Assembly (NCBI GenBank): GCA_018384835.1 | Contig: JAHAYB010000085.1 | Location: 1 to 6,735, forward strand | DNA: 6,735 bases | DNA from: Comamonas sp. | GTDB lineage: Bacteria > Pseudomonadota > Gammaproteobacteria > Burkholderiales > Burkholderiaceae_C | Direction of reading: 5' to 3' | Program-made: the position numbers and the translations under genes | Part shown: piece after piece, positions 1 to 6,735 of the stretch | Position numbering within the stretch: the first letter of the stretch is position 1 | Layout of the letters: every line of letters begins with the position of its first letter | Notes under the pieces: generated by a model | What the model was told of the DNA's origin: nothing | Seen by the model: the letters and a program-made list of their open reading frames with translations, nothing else | The model's database searches: none

Positions 1-74
1 CCCGGCTCGCGCGGCCGGCCGCGGCTCTTTGGCCTCCGCGGGCGGCGGCCCGCGCGCTTATCGGGGGGTTGGAT

Positions 75-103
75 GTTATAGGGTGTAAGTTAACACTGTT
101 CAA
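75..103 (-). promoter_or_regulatory. Candidate sigma70 promoter reading leftward
   Basis: On the minus strand TTGAAC (plus 98-103) and TATAAC (plus 75-80) are separated by exactly 17 bases. They match the sigma70 consensus TTGACA/TATAAT at 4 of 6 and 5 of 6 positions. Transcription would start near base 68 and run into the GC-rich edge, so the gene served lies outside the window. The spacer contains the 10-base element that recurs inverted at 222-231, which suggests an operator. It is the best promoter match in this intergenic region. It is a sequence match only and is not proven active. Confidence 0.4.
87..96 (-). repeat. Inverted 10-base element, copy 1 (GTGTTAACTT on minus)
   Basis: The plus strand reads AAGTTAACAC, the exact reverse complement of GTGTTAACTT at 222-231. 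On the minus strand it extends to GTGTTAACTTACAC, an imperfect dyad with GTGT and ACAC ends. It lies inside the spacer of the leftward promoter candidate, a classic place for a repressor site. No regulator can be named. Confidence 0.5.
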
Positions 104-221
104 ACCCTTTAGTTCGTCGGGCTGACAACAAATAATAGGGTAAGTCACTACTGCTAGATGGCTTGTGGGCTAGGGGAAAACGCCAGAAGCACATACATTT
201 TTCTTTCTTGATGTGCACGAG

Positions 222-231
222 GTGTTAACTT
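222..231 (+). repeat. Inverted 10-base element, copy 2 (GTGTTAACTT on plus)
   Basis: This is a perfect inverted match to the element at 87-96, with 125 bases between the two copies. It lies between a weak -35-like TTGATG (209-214) and a very weak -10-like CATAGC (232-237) spaced 17 bases apart, upstream of the chemoreceptor gene. The placement mirrors copy 1 in the opposite promoter and would fit one regulator controlling divergent genes. That reading is inference. Confidence 0.45.
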
Positions 232-233
232 CA

Positions 234-271
234 TAGCCTTGTTGAGGCTAGCATATTCCTTTAATGGGAAT
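234..271 (+). other. Two consecutive small hairpins in the presumed 5' leader
   Basis: The first hairpin has a perfect 6-bp stem, TAGCCT (234-239) with AGGCTA (245-250), around a 5-base loop. The second pairs ATTCC (255-259) with GGAAT (267-271) around a 7-base loop. Neither is followed by a T run, so they are not rho-independent terminators. They end about 60 bases before the chemoreceptor start. They could be leader structure or protein sites, and chance is also possible for stems this short. Confidence 0.3.
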
Positions 272-316
272 GAATTTCTCCTGCAAAAAATGTGGGGACA
301 TATACCAAACGAAGCA

Positions 317-324
317 AGAAGAGG
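317..324 (+). promoter_or_regulatory. Ribosome binding site deciding the chemoreceptor start
   Basis: The purine run AGAAGAGG ends 9 bases before ATG 334. It supports that start over the in-frame GTG at 292, which would add 14 mostly basic and polar residues that have no counterpart in this receptor family. Confidence 0.65.
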
Positions 325-333
325 TCACTAAAT

Positions 334-1869
334 ATGCTGTATCTGGACAATTTGAAGGTTTCCCATAAGTTGTGGGGCATTGTGATGGGGTTGCTGGCCT
401 TGATGCTGGCTGTAGCCGTGATTACCCAAACGCGCATTGGCGATGTGACCGAGCAGGCGAACCAGCGGGTGCTGGCACATGAGCAGGCCATTAGCGATGC
501 AACACAATGGTATGGCCTAGTGTCAACCAATATCGACCGCACCCTGGCTGGTATTTTGAGTGCGGATGCCGATGTGTCTAAATTCTTCATGGACCGCCAA
601 GAAGTTGGGCGTGATGAAACCACCGTAGTGCAAAACCGCGTAAATGCCCAAGCGCAATCCGCCATGGACCAGGCAGCCTTACAGCAAGTGGGTAAAGCGC
701 GACAAGCGGTGCTAGAGCGGCTCAAAAAAATCCCCGAAGCTCGCGCCCAAGGCCGCACACAAGAGCTGGTGCAGCAAGAGCTAATGCCCGTGTTTGATGC
801 CTATCTGCGCGAGGTGCAAGCCTTCGTCAAAGTACAAAAAGAGCAACGCGACAGCGCCTTGCAGCAGGCCAATGCCGCCAAGCAGCAAGTGGTTTGGCTA
901 GGCATGGCCGCTACGGTGCTGGTCATGCTGCTGGGCGTGGGGCTGACGGCAGTGCTGGTGCGTTCCATCACCCAACCCTTGCAGCAGGTGGTGCAGGTAA
1001 CGGCAGTAATTGGCAAAGGCGACTTAACCCAGCGCATTGACAGCGCCCGCCAAGATGAGTTTGGGGCGCTACTGCGCAGCCTGTCAGAGATGGCGGGCAA
1101 CTTGCGCAACATTGTGGGCGAGGTGCGCTCGGGCATTGCCTCAGTGGCAGATGCCTCGGGCGAGATTGCCAGCGGCAGTTATGACCTGTCGGTGCGCACA
1201 GAGCAGACGGCATCGAGCCTGCAACTGACCACTGCAAGCATGGAGCAAATGCTGGCCACCGTCTCCCAAGCGGCAGAGACGGCGGCGCAGGCCAATCAAA
1301 TGGTGAGCCAAGCGGCGCAAGCGGCCTCAGAGGGCGGCGCAGTGGTCACGGAAGTGGTCAGCAGCATGGAGCGCATTACCACTAGCTCGCGGCGCATTGC
1401 CGACATCATTGGGGTGATTGATGGCATTGCCTTTCAAACCAATATCTTGGCGCTGAACGCAGCAGTGGAGGCGGCCCGCGCTGGTGAGCAAGGCCGGGGT
1501 TTTGCCGTAGTGGCCTCTGAGGTACGCGCCCTGGCAGGGCGCAGCGCAGATGCGGCGAAAGAGATTCGCCAGCTTATCGCCACCTCGGTAGAGGAGGTGG
1601 AAAGTGGCTCTACCCAGGTAGCGCAAGCGGGCACCAGTATCCAAGAGCTGGTGAGCAATGTAGGCCGCATCCGCGACTTGATGGGCGAGATGTCCGCCTC
1701 CTCTGCCGAGCAACGCTCCGGCATTGCGCAAATCAACCAGTCCATTAGCCAGTTTGATGGCATGACGCAGCAAAACGCCGCCTTGGTAGAAGAGTCTTCC
1801 GCCGCCGCTGCCGCCCTGACAGAGCAGGCGCAGCGCTTGAACCAAGCGGTGGGCTTTTTCCGGGTTTAA
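334..1869 (+). CDS. Methyl-accepting chemotaxis protein
   Basis: This is a 511-residue inner-membrane chemoreceptor that passes ligand signals to the CheA-CheW complex to control flagellar rotation. Residues 1-12 are cytoplasmic. TM1 is about 13-30, and a helical periplasmic sensor of about 155 residues (31-186) resembles the four-helix-bundle type. TM2 is about 187-209, followed by a HAMP linker (about 210-263) and a long signalling coiled coil to the end. The hairpin tip at about 358-405 carries the near-invariant [20 protein letters not shown] stretch, which contacts CheA and CheW, and resembles the tip of the Tsr/Tar class. Likely methylation pairs are E290-Q291, E304-Q305 and E486-E487. 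The middle pair, normally Glu-Glu, is Q297-L298. The protein ends FFRV with no NWETF-type CheR tether. The ligand cannot be told from sequence. The start at 334 is chosen for its ribosome binding site and because the [14 protein letters not shown] opening is typical. gloA follows after 22 bases. Confidence 0.95.
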   Translation: MLYLDNLKVSHKLWGIVMGLLALMLAVAVITQTRIGDVTEQANQRVLAHEQAISDATQWYGLVSTNIDRTLAGILSADADVSKFFMDRQEVGRDETTVVQNRVNAQAQSAMDQAALQQVGKARQAVLERLKKIPEARAQGRTQELVQQELMPVFDAYLREVQAFVKVQKEQRDSALQQANAAKQQVVWLGMAATVLVMLLGVGLTAVLVRSITQPLQQVVQVTAVIGKGDLTQRIDSARQDEFGALLRSLSEMAGNLRNIVGEVRSGIASVADASGEIASGSYDLSVRTEQTASSLQLTTASMEQMLATVSQAAETAAQANQMVSQAAQAASEGGAVVTEVVSSMERITTSSRRIADIIGVIDGIAFQTNILALNAAVEAARAGEQGRGFAVVASEVRALAGRSADAAKEIRQLIATSVEEVESGSTQVAQAGTSIQELVSNVGRIRDLMGEMSASSAEQRSGIAQINQSISQFDGMTQQNAALVEESSAAAAALTEQAQRLNQAVGFFRV

Positions 1870-1879
1870 GTTTAGGTTT

Positions 1880-1885
1880 AGGGGA
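1880..1885 (+). promoter_or_regulatory. Ribosome binding site of gloA
   Basis: AGGGGA lies 6 bases before ATG 1892, within the 22-base gap after the chemoreceptor stop. The gap has no room for a terminator or separate promoter, so gloA is probably read from the chemoreceptor transcript with its own ribosome loading site. Confidence 0.6.
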
Positions 1886-1891
1886 TAAGGT

Positions 1892-2320
1892 ATGCAATTT
1901 CTACACACCATGCTGCGCGTTGGCAATTTGCAGCGCTCAATTGATTTCTATACCCAGGTACTGGGAATGCAACTGCTGCGCACCACTGAAAACCCGCAGT
2001 ACCAGTATTCGCTGGCATTTTTGGGCTTTGAGGGCGGCAACCCCGCCCAGGCTGAGTTAGAGCTGACCTACAACTGGGGCACTGAGCACTACGACCACGG
2101 CAACGCCTATGGCCACATTGCCCTAGGCGTAACAGATGCCTATGCCGCTTGCGACACCATTCGCGCAGCGGGTGGCACCATCAGCCGCGAACCCGGCCCG
2201 GTGCAAGGCGGCAGCACCGTGATTGCCTTTGTTACCGACCCAGACGGCTACAAAATTGAGCTGATACAGCGCCCCGCTGACTCCGCTGCGTCGGCGGATG
2301 ACCCGCTACGCAGCGCCTGA
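1892..2320 (+). CDS. gloA: Lactoylglutathione lyase (glyoxalase I)
   Basis: This 142-residue cytosolic enzyme converts the glutathione-methylglyoxal hemithioacetal to S-lactoylglutathione, the first step of methylglyoxal detoxification. It is a single-module member of the vicinal-oxygen-chelate fold and acts as a homodimer in the family. The four metal ligands expected from E. coli GloA are present: H5, E57 (in ELTYNWG), H75 (in YGHIAL) and E123 (in DGYKIEL). The short form of the protein fits the Ni/Co-type bacterial enzymes. The catalytic core ends near residue 127. The tail of about 15 residues ([15 protein letters not shown]) is longer than in E. coli, and its DNA overlaps the end of the opposing PAS gene by 15 bases and forms a hairpin. 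The gene follows the chemoreceptor closely and is probably co-transcribed with it. A glyoxalase II partner is not in the window. Confidence 0.96.
   Translation: MQFLHTMLRVGNLQRSIDFYTQVLGMQLLRTTENPQYQYSLAFLGFEGGNPAQAELELTYNWGTEHYDHGNAYGHIALGVTDAYAACDTIRAAGGTISREPGPVQGGSTVIAFVTDPDGYKIELIQRPADSAASADDPLRSA
2284..2315. other. Long hairpin in the convergent gloA/PAS overlap
   Basis: Bases 2284-2291 (CGCTGCGT) pair perfectly with 2308-2315 (ACGCAGCG). Inside them 2294-2297 (GCGG) pair with 2303-2306 (CCGC) around a 5-base loop, giving 12 GC-rich pairs interrupted by one small internal loop. It covers the last codons of gloA and the stop codon of the PAS gene. No T run follows on either strand, so it is not a standard terminator, but it could pause polymerase or protect mRNA 3' ends from both sides. 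Confidence 0.45.
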
Positions 2321-2755
2321 TGCGCCTTCCGCCTGCTGAGGGGCAGCAGCAGTGGCAGTAGCGCGTTTGGCGCGTTCCGCCAGATAGCGCTCTGTGGCAT
2401 CACGCGCCATGGCGGCGGAACCTAGCACCTCGCCTTCGCCATCGGTGACGACGCTAAAGCTCATCTCCACATACAGCTTGCGCCCGTCTTTGTGCAGGCT
2501 GCGCGTGGTGCGCACCTCTGCGGGGCGGCTGCACCGACCTTTTTCCATAGCGCGTAGAAAGCCACGGTCATGAGCAGCGCGTAAATGCTCGGGGATGATG
2601 AGGTACACGTTTTGCCCCATAGCCTCTGCGGCGCTAAAGCCAAATAGCGCTTCTGCCGCTGGATTCCAGGCGCGGATGATGCCGCTGGTATCAATAAAAA
2701 TAAGTGCATCGGCCACATCGCGCAGGATGTGTTCTGGCAAGAATGGGGTGCTCAT
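2306..2755 (-). CDS. Single PAS-domain protein (S-box sensor, no output domain)
   Basis: This is a 149-residue soluble protein made of one PAS domain (about 8-121) and an Ala/Gln-rich tail (about 128-149). It has no signal peptide, membrane segment, kinase, GGDEF or DNA-binding domain. Typical PAS wording is visible: [19 protein letters not shown] at the start, ALFGF, then [11 protein letters not shown], and a PAC-like end with [16 protein letters not shown] and [14 protein letters not shown]. His62 and Arg82 lie at the spacing of the haem-ligand His and oxygen-contacting Arg of FixL-type haem-PAS domains, which makes a gas or redox sensor possible. Many PAS domains that bind no haem share this His, however. 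The protein must act through a partner that is not in the window. The start is well supported by an AAGGAG site. It lies 53 bases downstream of tgt with no terminator between, so it is probably the last gene of the tal-pgi-tgt run, and its end overlaps gloA. Confidence 0.85.
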   Translation of the reverse strand: MSTPFLPEHILRDVADALIFIDTSGIIRAWNPAAEALFGFSAAEAMGQNVYLIIPEHLRAAHDRGFLRAMEKGRCSRPAEVRTTRSLHKDGRKLYVEMSFSVVTDGEGEVLGSAAMARDATERYLAERAKRATATAAAPQQAEGASGAA

Positions 2756-2761
2756 CGTGTG

Positions 2762-2767
2762 CTCCTT
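2762..2767 (-). promoter_or_regulatory. Ribosome binding site of the PAS gene
   Basis: AAGGAG on the minus strand, 6 bases before ATG 2755, is a near-ideal Shine-Dalgarno sequence. It contrasts with the three genes upstream on the same strand, which have none, and fixes the start. Confidence 0.7.
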
Positions 2768-2808
2768 TTTCTGGTGGCCGAGCTGCTAAACATGGGCTTA
2801 TACGAAGG

Positions 2809-3993
<1,185 letters not shown>

Positions 3994-5592
3994 TTAGAAA
4001 GCGGCAGGCCCGAGGCGGTGCATTAAATCCAAGGTGGAGGCATCCACGCCTGCCCAGTCGCCGCTGTCTTCGCGCTGGCGTAGTTGCTCGGCTAGGCACT
4101 TGCCTAGTTCTACACCCCACTGGTCAAAGCTGTTGATGCCCCAGACCGCACCGGCGCTAAAAACGCGGTGTTCGTACAGCGCAATCAGCGCCCCTACCGA
4201 TAGCGGGTTGAACTGCTCCAACAATAAAAAGCTACTGGGGCGATTGCCCGGGCAGTCTTTGAAAGCGCCTTCGCCGCTGCGCCCCAACATGAGCGCCTGT
4301 GCCTGAGCAATGGCGTTAATCACCAAACTATGCTGATGCGCCCCTAAATGCTTTCCGCCATCGCGCGCCACGATAAATTCCACCGGAATCACCTCTTGGC
4401 CTTGGTGCAGCAGTTGGAAAAAGGCGTGCTGTCCGTTGGTTCCCGGCTCGCCCCAGACGATGGGCGCGGTGGGCATGGTCAGCGCTTGGCCTTGGCGGGT
4501 GACGCTTTTGCCGTTGCTCTCCATTTCTAGCTGCTGTAGGTAAGCGGCCAAGCGGCGCAGTCCGTGGCTATAGGGCGCAATGCAGCGGCTGCCAAATCCA
4601 CAAAAATTGCGATACCAAATATCAAGCAGCGCCAAGCGCAGCGGCAGATTTTGCGCGGGCGGGCTGCTGAAAAAATGTGCATCCATCGCGTGCGCCCCCG
4701 CCAGCAAATCGCGGAAATGCGCCTGCCCGATAGCAATCGCGATCGGCAAACCGATGGCCGACCACAGCGAAAAACGCCCTCCCACCCAGTCGGCAAACGA
4801 TAGGCATTGACTGATACCAAACGCCTTAGCCGCAGCGGTGTTGCTGGTGAGCGCCACAAAGTGCTCGGCCACAGAGACGGGGTGAGTCGGTTCTAAACAT
4901 CCGCCTTGACGCAAAAACCACTGCCGCGCCGAGTGAGCGTTGAGCATGGTTTCCGCCGTGGTAAAGGATTTGGAGGCAATTAAAAACAGCGTCGATTCAG
5001 GCCGCACCTGACGCAGCACATGCCCCAGCTCATGCCCATCAACGTTGGAGACAAAGTGAAAGCGCTTACCCGCATCGACCCAATCTTCCAGCCCCTGCAC
5101 GACCACTTCAGGCCCCAAGTGCGAGCCGCCAATGCCGATGTTGACCACATCGGTAATGTGGCGCTGGGCGCGTACCCGCTCGGCCAGCGCCAGCATGGTG
5201 GAGAGGGTTTCGTGGGTGCGCTCCAAGGTCTGCCACATAGCGGGTGACCACTGACGCACCGCCGAATGCTGGCGCAATTGCCCCGCATCGGGCGGCATAC
5301 GCAGCAGCCAGTGCATAACGGCGCGTCCCTCGGTGGTGTTGATAGCCTTGCCCTCCAGCATGTCGTGGCGCAGACCCGCCCACTGGCTTTGCTCGGCTAG
5401 GGCTTGAAGAAGGGTTTCGGTGTGCGCTGTCCAGCGGTTTTTGGATAGGTCGGCATACACATAAGGCGCTTGTTGGCTCAGTTGATCTAAGCGCTGTGAC
5501 TCGGCGTTAAACGCTTGGAGCAAATCGAACTCGGCGATCTCTTGAGCGTGATGCTCGGCCAAAGCTGCCCAAGCAGGGGTGTGGTCGATCAT
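3994..5592 (-). CDS. pgi: Glucose-6-phosphate isomerase
   Basis: This 532-residue cytosolic enzyme interconverts glucose 6-phosphate and fructose 6-phosphate. It has two sugar-isomerase domains. GIGGSHLGP (153-161) and SKSFTTAET (207-215) are the sugar-phosphate loops. DWVGGRFSLWSAIG (268-281) is family signature 1 and holds the expected catalytic-pocket R273. E382 in GEPGTNGQHAF is the expected catalytic base. GINSFDQWGVELGK (485-498) is signature 2 and ends at the expected K498. The ring-opening His (His386 in E. coli) is not at its expected position: an ungapped alignment places Gly413 there, with His415 two residues on. The length is a little under the 549 of E. coli because of a shorter insert before GNRP. 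The gene starts 3 bases after the tal stop, has no Shine-Dalgarno sequence, and is followed 12 bases later by tgt. It probably works mainly in gluconeogenesis and hexose-phosphate cycling, since relatives often lack phosphofructokinase (inference). Confidence 0.96.
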   Translation of the reverse strand: MIDHTPAWAALAEHHAQEIAEFDLLQAFNAESQRLDQLSQQAPYVYADLSKNRWTAHTETLLQALAEQSQWAGLRHDMLEGKAINTTEGRAVMHWLLRMPPDAGQLRQHSAVRQWSPAMWQTLERTHETLSTMLALAERVRAQRHITDVVNIGIGGSHLGPEVVVQGLEDWVDAGKRFHFVSNVDGHELGHVLRQVRPESTLFLIASKSFTTAETMLNAHSARQWFLRQGGCLEPTHPVSVAEHFVALTSNTAAAKAFGISQCLSFADWVGGRFSLWSAIGLPIAIAIGQAHFRDLLAGAHAMDAHFFSSPPAQNLPLRLALLDIWYRNFCGFGSRCIAPYSHGLRRLAAYLQQLEMESNGKSVTRQGQALTMPTAPIVWGEPGTNGQHAFFQLLHQGQEVIPVEFIVARDGGKHLGAHQHSLVINAIAQAQALMLGRSGEGAFKDCPGNRPSSFLLLEQFNPLSVGALIALYEHRVFSAGAVWGINSFDQWGVELGKCLAEQLRQREDSGDWAGVDASTLDLMHRLGPAAF

Positions 5593-5595
5593 GAA

Positions 5596-6561
5596 TCAAA
5601 GCGCAGAAGATTGGCGCAGCAAGGCTTCCAGCTTCAAGGTATCCGCAGTAAAGGCGCGGATGCCTTCGGCCAGCTTTTCGGTGGCCATTGCGTCTTCATT
5701 CAGCGCAAAGCGAAAACGGGCTTCGTCGTAATGCAGCGCTTCTTGCGGATGGCTTCGGGCGGCTTCTGCGTTCAGTGCTTGGGTAACGGGAGCGTTGCTG
5801 CTTTCCAGCTCACTGAGCAGCTCGGGCGAGATGGTCAGCAGGTCGCAGCCTGCCAACGCCAGAATCTGCCCCGTGTTGCGAAAACTTGCGCCCATGACCT
5901 CGGTGGCAATGCCAAAGTGCTTGAAGTAGTGATAAATCTCACGCACTGAGCACACGCCCGGATCGTTTGCGCCGCTCATGGCGGATTCGTCCCAACGGCT
6001 ACCGGCTTGCTTTTTGTACCAGTCGTAAATGCGCCCCACAAAAGGCGAAATCAGCTTGACTTTGGCATCCGCGCAAGCCACGGCCTGCACCTTGGAAAAC
6101 AGCAGCGTTAAGTTCGTATGAATACCTTGCGCCTCCAATTGGCGAGCGGCTTGGATGCCCTCCCAAGTAGCGGCAATTTTGATAAGTACGCGCTCAACTG
6201 GCACGCCAGCGCCTTGGTATAGCTCAATGAGGCGCTGGGCGCGGGTGACGGTCGCGGCGCTATCAAAAGACAGGCGAGCGTCCACCTCGGTAGAGACGCG
6301 CCCGGGCACGACGGCCAAAATTTCACAGCCAAAGCGCACGAGTAGGCGATCCATCCATTCATTGATGTCGGCATTGGAAAAGCGCTGAACAATATCTTGC
6401 AGAAGCGGCGCGTACTCGGGCTGCTGAACGGCTTTCAAAATCAGCGAGGGATTGGTGGTGGCATCCTGTGGTTGATACTGCGCCAATTGCGCGAAATTGC
6501 CGGTATCGGCGACAACCGTGGTGTATTGCTTGAGTTGATTGAGGGCTGGGACTTGGTTCAT
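5596..6561 (-). CDS. tal: Transaldolase
   Basis: This 321-residue cytosolic enzyme of the non-oxidative pentose phosphate pathway transfers a dihydroxyacetone unit between sedoheptulose 7-phosphate and glyceraldehyde 3-phosphate to give erythrose 4-phosphate and fructose 6-phosphate. The length and sequence match the TalA/TalB class. DATTNPSLI (33-41) is signature 1. K128 in [11 protein letters not shown] is the Schiff-base lysine (Lys132 in E. coli TalB). D19 in VVADTGNF and E92 in [14 protein letters not shown] correspond to the catalytic Asp and Glu. HTNLTLLFS (148-156) and RIYDWYKK (177-184) are also conserved. The start [21 protein letters not shown] fits family N-termini, although the mRNA just upstream is pyrimidine-rich (a U8 run and CUUCCCCCGCC) without a Shine-Dalgarno sequence. 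It is the first gene of the leftward tal-pgi-tgt run. Its product fructose 6-phosphate is the substrate of Pgi, encoded 3 bases downstream. Confidence 0.97.
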   Translation of the reverse strand: MNQVPALNQLKQYTTVVADTGNFAQLAQYQPQDATTNPSLILKAVQQPEYAPLLQDIVQRFSNADINEWMDRLLVRFGCEILAVVPGRVSTEVDARLSFDSAATVTRAQRLIELYQGAGVPVERVLIKIAATWEGIQAARQLEAQGIHTNLTLLFSKVQAVACADAKVKLISPFVGRIYDWYKKQAGSRWDESAMSGANDPGVCSVREIYHYFKHFGIATEVMGASFRNTGQILALAGCDLLTISPELLSELESSNAPVTQALNAEAARSHPQEALHYDEARFRFALNEDAMATEKLAEGIRAFTADTLKLEALLRQSSAL

Positions 6562-6634
6562 GGCGGGGGAAGCAGGCTAAAAAAAAGCTAAATCAAAAGG
6601 CGGAATAGTTCCCGAGTGTAATAAATCCAGCCAC
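6562..6634 (-). promoter_or_regulatory. Presumed promoter/leader of the tal-pgi-tgt operon
   Basis: These 73 bases between the terminator and the tal start must carry the tal promoter if the operon is not read through from the porin gene. On the minus strand I see AT-rich stretches (such as GGATTTATTACAC and TTTTGATTTAGC) but no -35/-10 pair close to the sigma70 consensus at proper spacing. A T8 run (plus 6579-6586) lies about 17 bases before the start, and the leader has no Shine-Dalgarno sequence. A weak or activator-dependent promoter is the likely reading. Confidence 0.3.
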
Positions 6635-6668
6635 AAAAAAAGCCAGCCCGTTGGAGGCTGGCTTTTTT
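6635..6668 (-). terminator. Rho-independent terminator after the porin-like gene
   Basis: On the minus strand the perfect 7-bp stem GCCAGCC (plus 6656-6662) and GGCTGGC (plus 6642-6648), with a 7-base loop, is followed by a run of seven T (plus 6635-6641). It begins 42 bases after the stop of the porin-like gene. An A/T run on the other side (6663-6668) would also let it work on the plus strand. It separates the porin transcript from the tal operon. Confidence 0.9.
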
Positions 6669-6704
6669 GACTTTCAAACCAACTGGGCTAAACCCAGCTT
6701 GTCA

Positions 6705-6735
6705 TTAGAAAGCGTGGCGGATGCCCAGTTGCAGG
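6705..6735 (-). CDS. C-terminal end of a probable Gram-negative porin (partial)
   Basis: Only the last nine codons and the TAA stop are inside the window. They read LQLGIRHAF. A final beta-strand of alternating hydrophobic residues ending in R-H-x-Phe is characteristic of trimeric porins of Burkholderiales, whose terminal Phe is recognised by the BAM assembly machinery. The strong terminator directly downstream supports a real gene end. The frame is assigned from these few codons alone, so another outer-membrane beta-barrel protein is possible. Confidence 0.6.
   Translation of the reverse strand, partial: LQLGIRHAF

Larger units (their letters stand above)
1..333. other. Gene-free upstream/regulatory region
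   Basis: No reading frame here has a credible start, ribosome binding site and protein-like sequence. Bases 1-60 are almost all G and C and contain a perfect 14-base palindrome (10-23, CGCGGCCGGCCGCG) and a perfect 7-bp stem with a 4-base loop (37-43 with 48-54). All three forward frames running in from the left edge stop soon (79-81, 86-88 and 123-125), so a short C-terminus of an upstream rightward gene cannot be excluded, but none is recognisable. From about base 70 the composition turns AT-richer, as expected of a promoter region. It holds a leftward sigma70-like promoter, two inverted copies of GTGTTAACTT and two small hairpins close to the chemoreceptor gene. The region separates that gene from something to the left of the window that is probably transcribed the other way. 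Confidence 0.6.

Noticed and set aside
292..333. GTG start giving a 525-residue chemoreceptor
   Set aside because: The extra 14 residues are not family-like, and the Shine-Dalgarno sequence at 317-324 points to ATG 334.
261..758. Open frame of 165 codons on the minus strand opposite the chemoreceptor start
   Set aside because: It is antisense to clear coding sequence, with a Ser/Thr/Arg/Cys-rich shadow composition and no recognisable domain.
1327..1926. Open frame of 199 codons on the minus strand opposite the chemoreceptor signalling domain
   Set aside because: The repetitive Leu/Arg/Gly composition mirrors the heptad-rich receptor codons. It crosses the gloA start and has no family features.
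4350..4366. Possible frameshift in pgi explaining the missing catalytic His
   Set aside because: The alignment anchors on both sides keep the same offset and the residues between are in register, so substitution or a local shift is the simpler explanation.
5515..5949. Open frame of 144 codons on the plus strand
   Set aside because: It is antisense across the tal-pgi junction. Both of those genes are full length with all signatures, so this is a shadow frame.
6683..6697. Small hairpin CTGGG/CCCAG between the porin stop and the terminator
   Set aside because: It has only five pairs and no T run. The adjacent 6635-6668 hairpin is the clear terminator, and this one is probably incidental.

Overview
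The window reads as ordinary chromosome of a betaproteobacterium of the order Burkholderiales, most likely Comamonadaceae or a close relative. The reasons are the fairly high GC content of the genes, the wording of the transaldolase, glucose-6-phosphate isomerase and tRNA-guanine transglycosylase proteins, a chemoreceptor ending in FFRV, and a porin-like C-terminus (RHAF-stop) at the right edge. This placement comes from recognising protein families, not from a database search.

Layout, left to right. Bases 1-333 hold no supportable gene. Bases 1-60 are extremely GC-rich with perfect dyads. The remainder is AT-richer and looks regulatory: it has a good sigma70-like promoter pointing left (75-103), two inverted copies of a 10-base element (87-96 and 222-231), and two small hairpins. 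A rightward pair follows: a transmembrane chemoreceptor (334-1869) and, 22 bases later, glyoxalase I gloA (1892-2320). The gloA end overlaps the end of a leftward single-PAS-domain protein (2306-2755) by 15 bases. A strong hairpin sits in this junction, with no obvious terminator.

The rest is a leftward run read from right to left: the last codons of a probable porin (6705-6735) with a rho-independent terminator (6635-6668), then tal (transaldolase, 6559-5596), pgi (glucose-6-phosphate isomerase, 5592-3994), tgt (queuosine tRNA modification, 3981-2809) and the PAS protein. The gaps of 3, 12 and 53 bases suggest one transcript from tal to the PAS gene. tal and pgi interconvert sugar phosphates at the junction of the pentose phosphate pathway and upper glycolysis/gluconeogenesis. 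GloA removes methylglyoxal, a by-product of triose phosphates, so a loose sugar-phosphate theme spans both strands. tgt is unrelated in function and appears simply to ride in the operon.

I see no phage, insertion sequence, CRISPR, defence system or clearly new multi-gene system. The points most worth a second look are: the PAS protein, which carries His and Arg at the spacing of haem-PAS oxygen sensors; the paired GTGTTAACTT elements, each in the spacer of a candidate divergent promoter; the missing catalytic His at its usual place in Pgi; a lost methylation-site residue in the chemoreceptor; the structured antisense overlap of gloA with the PAS gene; and the lack of Shine-Dalgarno sequences in front of tal, pgi and tgt.
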